A stretch of 64,000 bases of DNA from Phytophthora sp. 'mugwort'. Lineage: Eukaryota; Oomycota; Peronosporomycetes; Peronosporales; Peronosporaceae. The DNA is taken from contig JAUCEF010000001.1 of the NCBI GenBank assembly GCA_033558025.1, positions 2,852,001-2,916,000 on the forward strand, written 5' to 3'. The notes below the pieces were generated by a model, which worked only from the letters and a program-made list of their open reading frames with translations, ran no database searches and was not told the DNA's origin. Each line of letters opens with the position of its first letter. Position 1 is the stretch's first letter. A program made the translations under genes and the position numbers. Below, piece by piece: positions 34,902-46,860 of the stretch.

Positions 34902-37900
34902 CTCGCACTCGACTCGACATCTGTTGTCCCTTGGATCCCGAGCTTTTTCCGAAGAACTTCAAACTGCACAGCAGTGATCGCCTCCGTCATGATGTCGGCC
35001 AGCATGTCGGTTGTCGAGACGTACTGCAGCACCACTTGACCGTCTTCCACCTTCTCGCGCACGAAGTGGTAGCGAATGTCGAAGTGCTTGGTGCGCTTGT
35101 GGAACTCCGGGTTCTTGGCCAACGCGATGGAGCCTTATTGGCCTCGTAGATCAGCACTGCGTCGTCGTTCTTGATCTCACCGATTTCATGCAGGAACGCC
35201 TTGAGCCACAACGCCTCTTGCGTAGCTTCCGAGAGCGCCATATACTCGGCCTCTGTCGACGATAGCGCGACTGTCCTCTGCTTCTTGCTGAGCCAGCTCA
35301 CGCATCCCCCGTTCATCATGAATGCGTAGCCACTTGTACTGCGACGTGACTCGATATCGCCCGCCCAGTCCGCATCTGAGTAGCCGCGAATACCTTCTTT
35401 GTCCTTCGCGGTGAACTCAATGCCATGCGTCGTCGTGCCTCGAATATATACCGAAGTACTCGCTTGAGTGCCTGCCAGTGTGTGGGACATGGATCCGCCG
35501 CGAATTGACTTAGTGAGCCCACTGCTGTCGCCAGGTCCGGACGTGTGCCCACCATTAAGTACATGAGGCAGCCTACAGCATTCCGGTACGGCACGTTCTT
35601 CATGGTGTCTTCGTGCTTGCAGTCTCCTTCGCACATGTTCTTGGTTAGCTTGAGTCCCGGATCTTGTGGTGTTTTCACGGGCTTGCAATCTTCCATGCCA
35701 AACTTGTTCAGGATACTTTGCGCGAATTTGTTCTGCTGAATCGTTACAACGCCGACTTCTCGATCTTGCTTGATTTCCATACCGAGAAAGTAGCTGAGAT
35801 CGCCAAGGTCCGTCATCTCGAACCGATCGCTGAGTGACCGCTTGGTCGATTCCAGCAAGTCATCGTCGTTGCTTGCAATGATGAGGTCGTCAACGTAGAG
35901 CACCACCAGTACCATGATGTCGCCGTCCCTCTTGATGTACACGCAGTGGTCGGTCTTACACTTGGTGAACTCGGTCTTTAGCATGAAGTCGTCGATGGTC
36001 TGGTTCCACATGCGTGGCGACTATTTCAATCCGTATATGACGGCTTGAGCTTGCATACGTACTCCGGGTGGTCTTCGTCAACGTATCCGTCGGGCTGTTG
36101 CATGTAGATTTCCTCGTCCAGCACGCCATTCAGGAAAGCCGTCTTGACATCCATCTGATGCAGCTTGAGACCGTACTTGGCAGCCATGCTCAACACCACC
36201 CGGATCGACGTGAACTTGGCCACTGGTGCGAATGTCTCCTCATAGTCGATGCCGTACTTCTGCGAGAACCCCTTGGCCACCAGGCGCGCCTTGAACCGCT
36301 CGATCTCTCCGGCTTGGTTCTCCTTCACTCGAAACACCCATCGGCAGCCGATCGCCTTGCGTCCCTTAGGCAACGGCACCACGTCCCACGTCTCGTTCTT
36401 GCAAAGAGAGTCGTGTTCCGAGTCACACGCCTCCTTCCACTTGACTGCGTCGCTGGATTCCATCGCCGACTTGAATGTGGCCGGCATTTCTCCCACTGAA
36501 TCCACGACGTAAGCAGCCTCGACATTTGCGTTTTCTTGCGCCACCGCAGACATCTCATCCAGTGTGTGATATCGGTTCTGCGAGGCATACCGCTTGGCAT
36601 CTGGAATCTCTACCGCTTCCTCCAGCGATTGCGTCCGCGGGTGCCGCTTGCTGCCGGGCTCGAAGTCTTCATCCCGTGCAACTTCTTCTTCATCCCCATC
36701 CGATCTAGACGATGAGGTTTCTTCATCTGTGGCAACTTCATCTTCTTCGTCTTGAGCGTCCACGAGCACTTCCTTTAGTGCGTAATTACGTCTCCCACTG
36801 TCGAAAACGTCTTCCATAAACTGTGCGTCGCGGCTTATCAGCACGCGACCACTCTCGAGTTCTTTAAACCGATACGCTTTCTCGTGTTCTGAGTATCCGA
36901 GAAAACGGCAACGCACCGATCGAGGGTCAAACTTGGACCGTTTTTCCTTTGGCACAAGCACGTACGCGTGGCAACCGAATACCTTCATATTTGCCAGCAG
37001 TGGCTTCTTTCCCGTCCAGACTTGGTGCGGCGACTTGTCGTGGCTGATCGCGCGCGTCGGACATCGATTGCGTAGGAACGTGGCAGTCGTCACGGCTTCG
37101 CCCCAATACTCTTTCGACAGTCCGGCATGTTCCAACATGCAGCGCGCACACTCCACCAACGTCCGGTTCATGCGCTCGTCGACTCCGTTCAGCTGAGGCG
37201 TGTGGCGGCGTGAACTTCTGCATGATACCACGGTCCGCACAGAACTTGGCCATCGCACCCGAAGTGTACTCGCCACCGTTGTCGCTCCGCAGCATTTTCA
37301 CGCGCTTGCCAGTCTGGGTCTCAGCTAACGCGACGAATTGCGCGAAATTGTCGGCCACCTCGGACTTGTTGCGCAATAGGTACACCACACAGAGGTGCGA
37401 CTTGTCATCGATAAACGTGACAAAATAGCGCTTGCCACCAAAGGTCGGCGTCTGCATGGGACCGCATACATCACTGTGTACGACTTCCAGCACTTGCTTC
37501 GCACGGTTTGGCGACGTCTTCATGTAGCTCACTCGCGTTTGCTTGCCGAGTGAGCATCCGTCGCATAACTCCCACTGCTTCACCGATGCCATATCGATAC
37601 CAACACCGTAGCCCTTCTTGACGATGGCGTCTAGACCGCCATGGCCGATGTGACCAAGTCGAAGGTGCCAGAGGTACGACGTGGTGTCCCCTTGGCGATC
37701 CTTCGAACTTGCCGCATTGGCCTCGTCAGGCATCATCGGAGTCATGCACAGCTTGAACAGCCCTTTGCTCTCACGAGCGCCGAGCTTCCACTAGAGACTC
37801 TTCGTTTCAGCGAAGCACCCGTCGCTCTCGAAGATGACTGGCCCGACGTCCTTGGTGAACCGACCAACCGAAAACAGGTTGCGTGACAGCTTCGGAATGT

Positions 37901-38984
37901 GCCACGCGTTCGTGAGCACACCCCTCTTCATGCCGCGCGGGGTCTTCATCGACATCACAATGTCGCCGGTCCCCACAGCCTGAACCACACCGTCGTCCGC
38001 GAGATGCACGTCCACCGGAGAGATCTTCTTGTAGTTCTTCATGTACTCCTTCGAGTACGTCATGTGCTGCGTCGCACCCGAGTCGACCAGCCACATATCA
38101 TTCGACTTGACGGAGTTGCTGCCACCACCAACCGAGAAGAGGAAGTCGCTAGAATCTTCATCCTGCGCGACATTCGCACGCTGCGACCGATATCGCTCCG
38201 CGTCGTTCTGGATCCGCGATGGACATTCCGCGATCCAATGTCCAAACTTGCCGCAATTGTGGCACGCCCCGGTCTTCTTCACCGGTCTGCACTTGCGCTT
38301 GTTGTCCTTCATCATGAACGCTTGACCGTGCGCGGCTCCGTCGACGCCGCCACCTTGTTCCTTGCGCTTCATGTCCTCGTGCAGGAGCCGAGACGTTACG
38401 AGTTCCCACGACAGCGAGTCGGCTCTCGACTCCAACGCCGTGATCAGGAACTGGTACGACTCGCTCAGACTTCCCAAAAGCGTGATCACCAAGTCGTCCT
38501 CGCTGACCGGAGCGCCCACTGCGTCGAGCTGCTCCGCCAGCGTCTTGATCTTGTTGATGTGCTCCAGCACATCATCACCTTCGTCCATCATCGTCGTGAA
38601 GAAACGCCGACGAAGAAAGAGCTTGTTGGCCAAACTCTTCTTCTCGAAGTGTCCTTCCAGTCTTGACCATGCATCATGCGCGCCACTCGCCGAGCGAACC
38701 AGCGGCAGCTGCGAATCCTCCATCGCGAGACAGATCATCGCCAGCGCCTTGCGCGACTTCTTCCGAAAGAGCGCTTGATCCGCCGCAGTCTGGCAGTGCT
38801 CCAGCTTCACTTCCCCACTTGTCACTTCCCACATTTCGCGCTCCTCGAGCACCATCTGCATCTTGAACTTCCACGTGTGGAAGTTAGTTCCGTCGAACTT
38901 GTTAATGCGGGCGGTAGTCGACGTGGCGTCCATGGCGAAGGCGTAGTCGGGGTCTTGGTCAGGGAAGACGGGGCTTGGGCTCAT
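34859..38984 (-). pseudogene. Copia Gag-Pol with several lesions (element D3)
   Basis: The frame starts at ATG 38984-38982 in the primer-binding site. Gag, knuckle and protease are open to a TAG at 37793-37791. Integrase continues to about 37205, where a CA dinucleotide is missing. The C-terminal integrase and N-terminal reverse transcriptase read to about 36040, where a frameshift lies next to a TAG (36023-36021) in place of CAG. The catalytic YVDD lies in the next open piece (about 35905). RNase H ([17 protein letters not shown]) follows after shifts near 35450 and 35135. No stop lies before the 3' LTR: the frame continues into it and ends at 34859. Confidence 0.9.
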
Positions 38985-38988
38985 AACC
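38974..38988 (-). promoter_or_regulatory. Primer-binding site with Gag start codon, element D3
   Basis: The minus strand reads GGTTATGAGCCCAAG next to the D LTR end AAGCCTTTT. Confidence 0.7.
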
Positions 38989-39342
38989 AAAAGGCTTGGT
39001 CACTTGATGGCAAAATGCAAAGTGATCGATTTAGGTCCTTAGTTCGCAAACTTCTTGCTACCTCTAAGCCTACAGTTCTACCTACTGGGTACACTCTACT
39101 GGATTCTCTACTGGATACTGAGTTACTTCAGCCAATCAGGGAGTGCCACGTAGAGCCCATCATGTACCCACAATCTTGTACCCACCCATGGCGTAATCGT
39201 CCGTGGCGTAAAAACCGTCCCATAAACACCGTGACGTAATCTTCGTCTCGTAATCACAGGATGATTGCGGTGCCACTGAGTGAAGGTCATACCGGTATCC
39301 TACCGGTATACAGCAGCTGGTCGAGACGTCTCCTTGACAACA
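38989..39342 (-). repeat. Type D LTR (5' LTR of element D3)
   Basis: 354 bp, close to D1's LTR and including the duplicated ACCGGTA segment. AGTCA after it belongs to the A-type fragment M. Confidence 0.9.
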
Positions 39343-39463
39343 AGTCAAGCTCGAGTATTATGAGACTTCAGTCATGCTCGCGGACATCATGACCAAGGCG
39401 CTGCCAGGACCGCGCCACATGGATCTGACGGCGTCCCTCGGAATCCACGCGTGTTCGCATTGA
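39343..39463 (+). pseudogene. Copia RNase H C-terminal remnant (element M)
   Basis: Forty residues from the end of a type A RNase H ([20 protein letters not shown] to HACSH and TGA). Everything upstream in this element is missing, replaced by D3. Confidence 0.88.
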
Positions 39464-39470
39464 GGGGGCG

Positions 39471-39814
39471 TATTGACGGTTGCCAGGTTTTGGTACTGTG
39501 TACCAGTAACCAGTTAACCCGAACCGGTCCAACACGATCCCGCGATGTTTACGGTACGTTGTTTACGCAACCGATGATTAGACGAGTAGGATGATTAGAC
39601 GAGTGCGGAGTGTTGGTGATTGGATGCACCAAATGATTGGATGCAGGGCTGCATATCTATGTGGTAGACTAGGTAGTGTAAGCTCCAATAAATCAATCAC
39701 TTTCGAATCTTCCTTCTTCAGCTCAAGTGGTCTTCACTCCGGTCCTCGCACCCAAGTGCAGAACTCCCTCCGCTCAACCCAAGCTCCGCTTATCAAGATC
39801 CATACCTTCTATCA
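39471..39814 (+). repeat. Type A LTR with variant U5 end (3' LTR of element M)
   Basis: 344 bp. The last 40 bases end AAGATCCATACCTTCTATCA, a variant shared in part with 26817-27160 and type B. It marks the right edge of the retrotransposon nest. GATTC (39815-39819) would be the target duplication; its partner was not found. Confidence 0.9.
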
Positions 39815-42699
39815 GATTCAGCGTGGCTAGATCCTGATACGCCTCTTTCTCGTTGATGATCACTCCTTGCTGTCGCTGTACGCAGCGCTGGCCAAACTGT
39901 CCGTGCTAGCATTCCAGTCGCGTTTAAGCGTGTAATAGTTCGCGATCTGGCCAAACCTGAAGCCGATCCAGGGCCTTCTGCCTTAATAGCGTCAGTCCGG
40001 TGCCTTGCAGGCGATCTCACCTCGTACTTGTCTGATCACTAGATTTGAATCGCCTCAAATCATCAATCGCCCCCTGCGTCATCCCTACAACAAGTCAAAG
40101 CCCAACAGGAGTCCATTGTACTCTGGCTCGTTCACTGTCAGACCCTTGGCATAACCGGATCGGGCCTTCAAAGCCGTCCGCTCAGGTAGCTTTCACAAGA
40201 TCACACTATTGGCTCCACCGCCTCGCTTCACTCGTGCCGATGCGTCAAAACCCACCGCAAACAGCTCTTCATCCGCCTTATCACGGGGATCGGTACTTGG
40301 ATCTGACGGCGTGACTCTTTCCTGGGTGCGATCGCGACTAACGCCTCGCCCACCTTGGACCGATGGGTAATATTGGCGGCGGTCTCCCCCAAGATCTCGT
40401 CTTCTCCCTTGGTACACTTCTCGATCTCGAGCGTCCACGGCGACAGAAGTGCAACCCCCTGACATAACCGTCCTTAGAGACCGAGCGATCTGAAGAACCA
40501 TGCCAACGACGAGTGCCTAGCCAAGATCCGGATCTGTCGTCCGACCCACATGTTGTAATTCAGATCCAAGATCCTCAGCAAGGCTGTGGAGAAGCGTCAA
40601 CCAAGAACATCAGATCCCCTTTAATGGCCAGGTCGGTGAGAAAGGCGACCCCAGCTGTGAAGAGAGGGGGCGACCGAGCCGGATCAAGATACGAGGTAAA
40701 GGCGGGGCGACGTTCGACTTAATCCGGGGTGTAAAAAGATGTTTTAACGACAGGAAAGGAAACCAGGGTCGGGCAACCACCTAATGCAAATCTGTCATAC
40801 AGGGACACCCGACCAATAGGGGGTCGGATGGATATTCGAAGCCTGGATCGGGGAAACGCAAGAGAGCAGGAACGGCCAACGACGACGGAGTCGATCTAAC
40901 CGGATCTAACCCCGGCTTGGCCTCGGTCGGACCCCGATCGTGCTGGTCTGGCGTCCGCGGGTTGAGTTATGCTCGGACGGTCGCGATCAGACAAGTCGAG
41001 TCGATCAGACGTTCGAGATCGGGCCGGTCGATGGTGGGATGCGGCAGATCGAACCGATCAGACGTTCAAGTTGTGGAAGATCGAGCTGATCCGGCTACTG
41101 CAGATCGAGCTACACTCTGTCGCCCGAGGTCGAATGGGCCGGGTCGATCTTGCAGTCGGGATCGAACAGATCGATGGCGGATCGGGCAGATCAAGCCGAT
41201 CCGGCGGTCAAGGTTCAGAAGATCAGGCCGATCGGGCATATAAGGTTCGGAAGCTCGGGCTGATCCGGCGTCCCCCTGATCGGCCTGAACACCGCCATCC
41301 AAGATCGGCGGATTGGATCGATCTTGCGGTCAAGATTGAGCAGATCGGGTCGATCGGTATTCGCCAATCGGCATACCGATTCCGACATCCTCGATCCGTC
41401 AGATCCTCGACATACATGTTCGGACATACGCGATCTGGCAGATCGACCTTCGGGTCAGCGATCATCCTTGTGGATGTGCAAGCGTGAAGACGGTACGTGT
41501 TGAGTGGTTGAAGAAGGGCAAGAATCAGGAGATTCAGGTGGTACGAGATAGGGTTCAGGATGGGAAGATAGGACAAGAAAAGGATATACAACAATCAGAC
41601 TCGAATTTACATTGGACGACTTAGGTGGTTTTCAAGTATCGCAGGAAGGGAACTGCATTGGCCCTCTAAAGTATCAACTAGTAGATCTAGCGTCGAGGTG
41701 AGAGGATTGGATTGTATATTGGCCGACCCTCCCCCACGCTAATGAACTTCTGCCCAAGCGCATACCCCGATCGATCAGCATTCAGTACTTAACCGACGAT
41801 CGTTTCGACTATCAACTCGCAAGATCCCGCTACAGGAAGCGGCAAGCAACTCAAGGAAAGGAAAGGAACAACGCCACACGGCAACCTCGGCCTCGGATCA
41901 GGTCCAGGCCCTCGATCGGAGGTCGACTACCTCAGATCGGAACCAATAACGGCAGCAGATCGAAGCCTTCCGCGCTGCTCCACGCATCCTCACGCCCCGC
42001 CACGGCGTTCAAGATTTTACATCGCTGCATCCTTCGGAGTTCCAAGAGACGCAGATCCAGCCCACGGACGGGTACACAAGGTGAGACCAAGTTCAGCTAA
42101 TTCACGAATCAGCAGGGAACCCCTCCGTTAGTCGGTGTCTGGGCGCAATTGGTAAGCGGATCGGGTCTTAATCGCATTTTGACCGATCCCGTAACACCAC
42201 AGCCACATCGCCGCCGGCGTGCTCGCCTAGCGGTGGCGGTACCCCTCTTGGAGGGCGACTTGGATCGCCTCTGCCAGAGTATTGGCCTGCAACCGAAACA
42301 GCGGGGTGCGGGCCGAGCCTACTCTTAGGCCGTATATAACACCGTCACCTTAATGTGTTGATGCAGTGGTTCCCCACGAAGGATGCGCTTAACTCCCGCA
42401 TCTTCTGGTTGTACTCGTGCAGCTCCCGTCTTCCAAGGTTGCATGGCAGGAAGCGTGACTGCTAGCGGTACTCATAGTTCGCCGGGAGTAACGCGGCTCA
42501 AAGCTTTTCACACAACTGAGCCCAGGATGCGAAGCATCCAGGCGTTCTCGCTTCCCGCGTATACGCCCAACTCTTTGCACGACCGCTAAGGTTGGAGAGG
42601 GCGAAAGCCACTCGGAGGTGCTCCGAAGAGATGAGAGCCGCATCCATTGCGAGCTAAACTTCTCGCACCCACAAGTGAAGGTTTTCACCTTCCTTCCCT
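39815..42699. other. Non-coding, GATC-rich region
   Basis: No convincing coding frame was seen on either strand in this 2.9 kb; the ORFs lack recognisable motifs and overlap in several frames. The block 40,890-41,465 holds about 31 GATC sites (counted by eye; about two expected by chance), often as GATCGG, GATCAG or CAGATCGA. GATC is also frequent at 40,540-40,700 and 41,930-41,970. It may be a decayed repeat or an intergenic spacer. Confidence 0.5.
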
Positions 42700-45600
42700 T
42701 CATATAAGTTTACCTTTCGGAGGTGTGGCAACCATCGTGAATGCTACTTGCCCTGGTGTGGAAACGGCGAAGGTGGTGGCGTCAAAAACCATTCCAAACC
42801 GCTACTTGCTTGTAAAACTTCTCTGGGGAGACCACACTACCTGCTACATCCACAATATTTACGCGCCAAATGACGCGGCGTCGAGGAAGATGCTCTTTGA
42901 GCGTCTTCCTGTTGATTTTGCGGACGATGCTGTTCACGTTGTTTGTGGAGATTTTAATTTGGTGTTTGAGCCCGAGCTGGACTCCAATTCAGATCATCAT
43001 CGTCCTGACTCAAGCGTGCCGTACTGCGATTGGTTGGGAGGGCTGAAACATGATCGATGCATGGAGGCTTCATCATCCTGAAGATCGTAAATTCTCAGGG
43101 ACTCGTCCTCGATGCAATCGATTAGATTATAGGTTTGTATCTGAAGCGTTGTTTTCTTCGGGCTATTATGATTCTCGCTATGACGTGCGGGATAAATGCG
43201 ATCACAAAGCTCATCATGTTGAGCTTACATCGTGGCATCACCCTACAGGTCCTGGATTTTGGAGACTTCCTGATTGGCTTCTTCGGATTGAACAGCTTCG
43301 AAATGACATTCAAAAAAAGGACCCAAAAATCTCCTCACCGTCCTGCAAACATCAAACAATCCGGGGCTAGTGTGGAAATCCTGGAAGCAAAGAATGAAAG
43401 GTTACTTTAAAAAAGTGCCAGAAAAGTTTGAAGTCTGAAGCGGAAGCTGATCTTGTCCAATCCCGTCAACAATTGGAGGAATGTGCTGCTGTCTTGGCTC
43501 GAGATCGAGATGATGAAAGAGCTGCTGTTGACCTCTATTTTGCCAAGCAGCGCTACACAGACAGTAAAGGAGAGTAGGTAGAACTCCAACGAGGAGTAAA
43601 GTTTCGAGCAGTCTGTGACGGAAGCGGAAAAGAGCTCTTCTTACTTCTTTCGAGCCACACGCTATGAGTTGCGAAACACTCCGTTCGATTCCATCAAATG
43701 CGACGATGGTTTGGTTTCAAACGACCCTGTAAGAATCACACACGGATTTCAGGAACTTTTGGTGCAGCATTTTTGGAGACCCTCAATACGCTAGAATGAG
43801 CCGTCACCCGATAGTCAAGCTCAGCAACGACTCCATAGACCAGAAACTGAAGCCAGAAGCAAGGGAAAGCCTTGGAAGCGACATAACTAGTGAAGAATTT
43901 GGAGCAGCAATACGCTCCATGCGTTCTCACTCAGCTCCAGGCCCAGACGGGTTTACCTCAGCTTTCTTCCCAATCGACCCAGATCTCTTCCGAAAAATCC
44001 TGCTAATTGTGTTTCGGTACCAACTTGAAAGAGGAGAACTCCTCCCGCATCAGCGCTATGCCTCAATAGCGTTGCTGTTCAAGAGAGGTGATCGAACGGA
44101 TCCTGGTAACTTTCGACCCATTACGCTGATACCTGTTGAAGTGAAGGTGTTGTCTCGGTTTTTTGCGGATCGAATGAAACCTTTCATGACACGCTGATAC
44201 ATCCTGATCAGAGAGGGTTTATTGCAGGACGCTCGATACATCACCAAGTCATTCTCGTTCGCGATCTTCAACATTTGGTATCAATCCGTCACGGGAAAGG
44301 AGTTGCTGCATTGCTCGATTTTGCAAAGGCATACGATAGAGTCAATCGCGAATATCTTTATAAAGTGATGGAACAACAAGGATTTGGACAGCATTTTCTC
44401 TCCTGGATCCGCCTAATGTACAAAGGGTCAATGTGCTCACTGATAATAAATGGATGGGCACAAGATCCACTTAAGCCATCAAGAGGAGTTAAACCAGGCG
44501 ATCCCTTGTCACCGTTTCTCTTTGCTCTATCGCTGGAGCCGCTGGGGAATTTGCTTCGTGCTGAAAGACAGCTAGATATTGATATTGTTGGCGCATTATC
44601 CATCCCGGCTGCATTTTTTGCTGATGACACGGTTCGCTTTACCCAAGATGTTCCTGCCTTCAAGAGCAGTTGCTGATTGTGGATTGTTACTGTGCTTGCT
44701 CTGGAGTAATACTGAACCAGTACAAAAGTGTCATAATGAGTCTCAAGAATCGTCGGAGAGCCCCCGTGTCGAAACCCCTTCGGTCACTTCAGAACGGAGA
44801 GACAGCCAGATATCTTGGGATCCCATTTGGTAATGCTGACACATCAACGCTACTAGCAACTCAATTGGATAAGAAGTTGATAACAAGACTTCAACTCTGG
44901 AAATGTCGAGCCCGAACTTTGCTTGGAAGACGCAGTTTTGTGCAAGCCTTCATTTTGTCGCTACTCTGGTACTTCACGACAACAATCAATATTCCTACCT
45001 GGTTTATACAGCGTTGGCAAAGCCTTGTGACGCACTATGTACTTTACAACAGAGTGAGCACAGGTCCAGGTGGAATAAATATTGTCCGAAGTTCATTTGC
45101 TTCGCAACGTCGGGATCTAGATGGAGTCGGTGCTCCAGTCATCGCATCGAGTATTCGGAAACAACGATTCGTTCTACTCCAACAGCTTGTCAGAGTGCTG
45201 CACTCACATAGTGAGTCAAGTGAGTCCGTCTGGTACTGGCCAATTGCGGAATTGCTACGACTTCGGTACGGACAATTTTCAGGCGCGTGGTCGGGTGGTT
45301 TCTTATTGCAAGACCCTCCTCGCCCGCCAGGATGGAAAGCAATCATGTTTCCGTTATGGTAGAGGAAATTGCTCGAAGACTGGAAGAAGCTGATGTTGTC
45401 ATTCACTTCGCTACACACGAGTCAAAACTCTACGATATGCATTTTTCATTCCGATATGGTGGAATTCGTCACGCGACTTTCAAATTTGGTATCCTCACGA
45501 CTCGTGCTACAAGCTGCTGGGAGAAGGATCGATAAAGTTTCGACGACTTTGCCGTGTCCTCGCATCGAAACAAATATGCTGCTTAGGAGACTTCCTAGAC

Positions 45601-46545
45601 TCGTCGCATCGCTGGCCCACGTTCCCACATTTCTTTTGCAAAGTGTGCACCGAACTACAGCCGCTGCTTGGATCCAAAATTGAATTGGCAGACGTATCCG
45701 TGCTGTATCGTCAGCTATCAAGGTTTTCAAGCGTGTATTGCCTACCCCGGAAGCGGGTGGGTTCTAATAGTGTCTCGAGGGGTAACACCTCCAACTTATG
45801 GGCTTCTTGGTGAAAAAGGCACTCGATTTTTTCCCGATCTTCGATCTGAAGATTTGAAGAAGTTACTCCGACCTGCGAGAGTTGTGGAAAACCACCCCAT
45901 GCAGGTGCTGTGATGCCCACCAGCGCTCATTCATTCGACGTTGTCTGAGATAATATGGCTTCGACGGTGTCTTACCCCGGTTATTCACGACGTAATGCTG
46001 CGATTATACTTTGGCGATCTCATTATGGGATCACGGCTGTACTTCCTGAAGTCGGTGAAGCCAACACTCCAGCAATGTGTGCGAGACTCGTGCGTGGCTA
46101 TCGAAACAGCTGAGCATTGCTTTTTTCTCTTGCCCGGCTTTGATGGAGATGTGGCAATCGCTGTGGAGTCCGTGGAGAAAAGTGTTCAAAGGAAGGCTTG
46201 AGTGGAGATTGCTGCTCTTCCCAAAGTTGAGTGACATTAATCCAGACTGGAGCAGCAACACAAGATAATTTTGATGCTGTGAAGAATGTACACGGCGATT
46301 GTGTTCCCTCTTACGTGGAGACTACGAAACGACATCCTATTCGGAGAAACACAAACTCAGAAACCCAGCGTTCAAAACGTGAATGCTTCCTTCGCAGTCA
46401 TTGCAGATTTATATACCGGTACGCGCGGGAAATGAAGATAAACGGTGAGGCCGCTGCCTCTGTTCTCAAACGACTGGGCTTTGAAGTCCCCACAGCTTTC
46501 AAACTGAGATCACGACAGTGTCGAATCTGGATTCCTCACCTATAA
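42700..46545 (+). pseudogene. Decayed L1-like LINE (endonuclease and reverse transcriptase)
   Basis: Pieces in all three plus frames follow the order of an L1-type ORF2. An apurinic endonuclease-like part comes first: GGVATIV at about 42720, NIYAPND at 42860, GDFN at 42948, then in another frame RLDYRFVSE and CDHKAHHV near 43120-43225. A linker with YFFRATRYELR follows at about 43640. The reverse transcriptase has SAPGPDGF (43930), NFRPITL (44108), LLDFAKAYDRVN (44310), RGVKPGDPLSPFLFAL (44484) and FADD (44620). A C-terminal part follows (YLGIPFGN, GGIN, ETAEHCFF at about 46110). At least five frameshifts or stops interrupt it, and the N-terminal part of the endonuclease is missing. No target duplication or poly-A tail was identified. 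Confidence 0.85.
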
Positions 46546-46598
46546 CGCAATAGCATTGCGAACAGGTAGCTAGCAGAGACGGTATATCATCTAGTCAA

Positions 46599-46826
46599 TC
46601 AACTTATTTCTTCTTCATATGGGTTTACCTTCAGCATCAACGGCTTGGGGTAGACCGGTTTCGGCTCTGCGACCGGAACCTGCAGGTTGCTCCGAACATG
46701 TTCGACGAGGCCCCGCTCGTACATGTCGAACGCGATCATGCGCAAGGCATTCATGCCAAAGATGCCAGTCATCTTACGAACGGGCTCGAAGTGTGAGTCG
46801 CTCAGATGAGGAAACTCAATTTCGGT
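46599..46826 (-). pseudogene. Orphan last exon of an unrecognised gene
   Basis: On the minus strand 75 codons are open from 46826 to a TGA at 46601-46599. They are preceded by an acceptor (CAACATAG) with a CTGAC branch sequence 17 bases upstream. The peptide is rich in ordinary residues and contains FPHLSDSHFEP, RKMTGIFGMNALRMIAFDMY and a C-terminus PYEEEIS. It looks like genuine protein rather than transposon sequence, and I do not recognise the family. No upstream exon or donor was found in 46,827-47,600, which instead holds a run of hairpins. The gene therefore seems to have lost its 5' part, or the remaining exons are too diverged to see. The exon ends 53 bases from the end of the LINE. 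Confidence 0.45.
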
Positions 46827-46860
46827 CTATGTTGCTAGGACGTCAGAGATTTCAGGTAGT

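Larger units (their letters stand above)
34558..39342 (-). mobile_element. Type D copia element with both LTRs (D3)
   Basis: A 4785-bp element with LTRs at 34558-34901 and 38989-39342 in minus orientation. Left flank is D2's RNase H codons (GGCTG); right flank is an A-type RNase H fragment (AGTCA). The flanks do not match, so no target duplication is left. That points to a deletion or other rearrangement after insertion. Confidence 0.9.
1..39814. mobile_element. Nest of Ty1/copia LTR retrotransposons
   Basis: The whole left 39.8 kb is built from Ty1/copia elements with the domain order Gag, zinc knuckle, protease, integrase, reverse transcriptase, RNase H. I count 15 LTRs: A-type at 3422, 19486, 22385, 26817, 29334 and 39471; an A/B mosaic at 18066; B-type at 7341 and 8907; C-type at 11058 and 15450; D-type at 20234, 30581, 34558 and 38989. 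No host gene was seen between them. Junctions interrupt open reading frames of other elements, which gives a nesting order. The right edge is at 39814, where the sequence changes to unrelated non-coding DNA. Confidence 0.95.

Noticed and set aside
40193..41487. ORFs of 100-170 codons in the GATC-rich region
   Set aside because: They overlap in several frames, are arginine/serine/isoleucine-rich from the repeated GATCGG words and have no recognisable domain.
46546..46561. Hairpin CGCAATAGCATTGCG after the LINE as a terminator
   Set aside because: A 6-bp stem alone is not evidence of function at the end of a decayed element.
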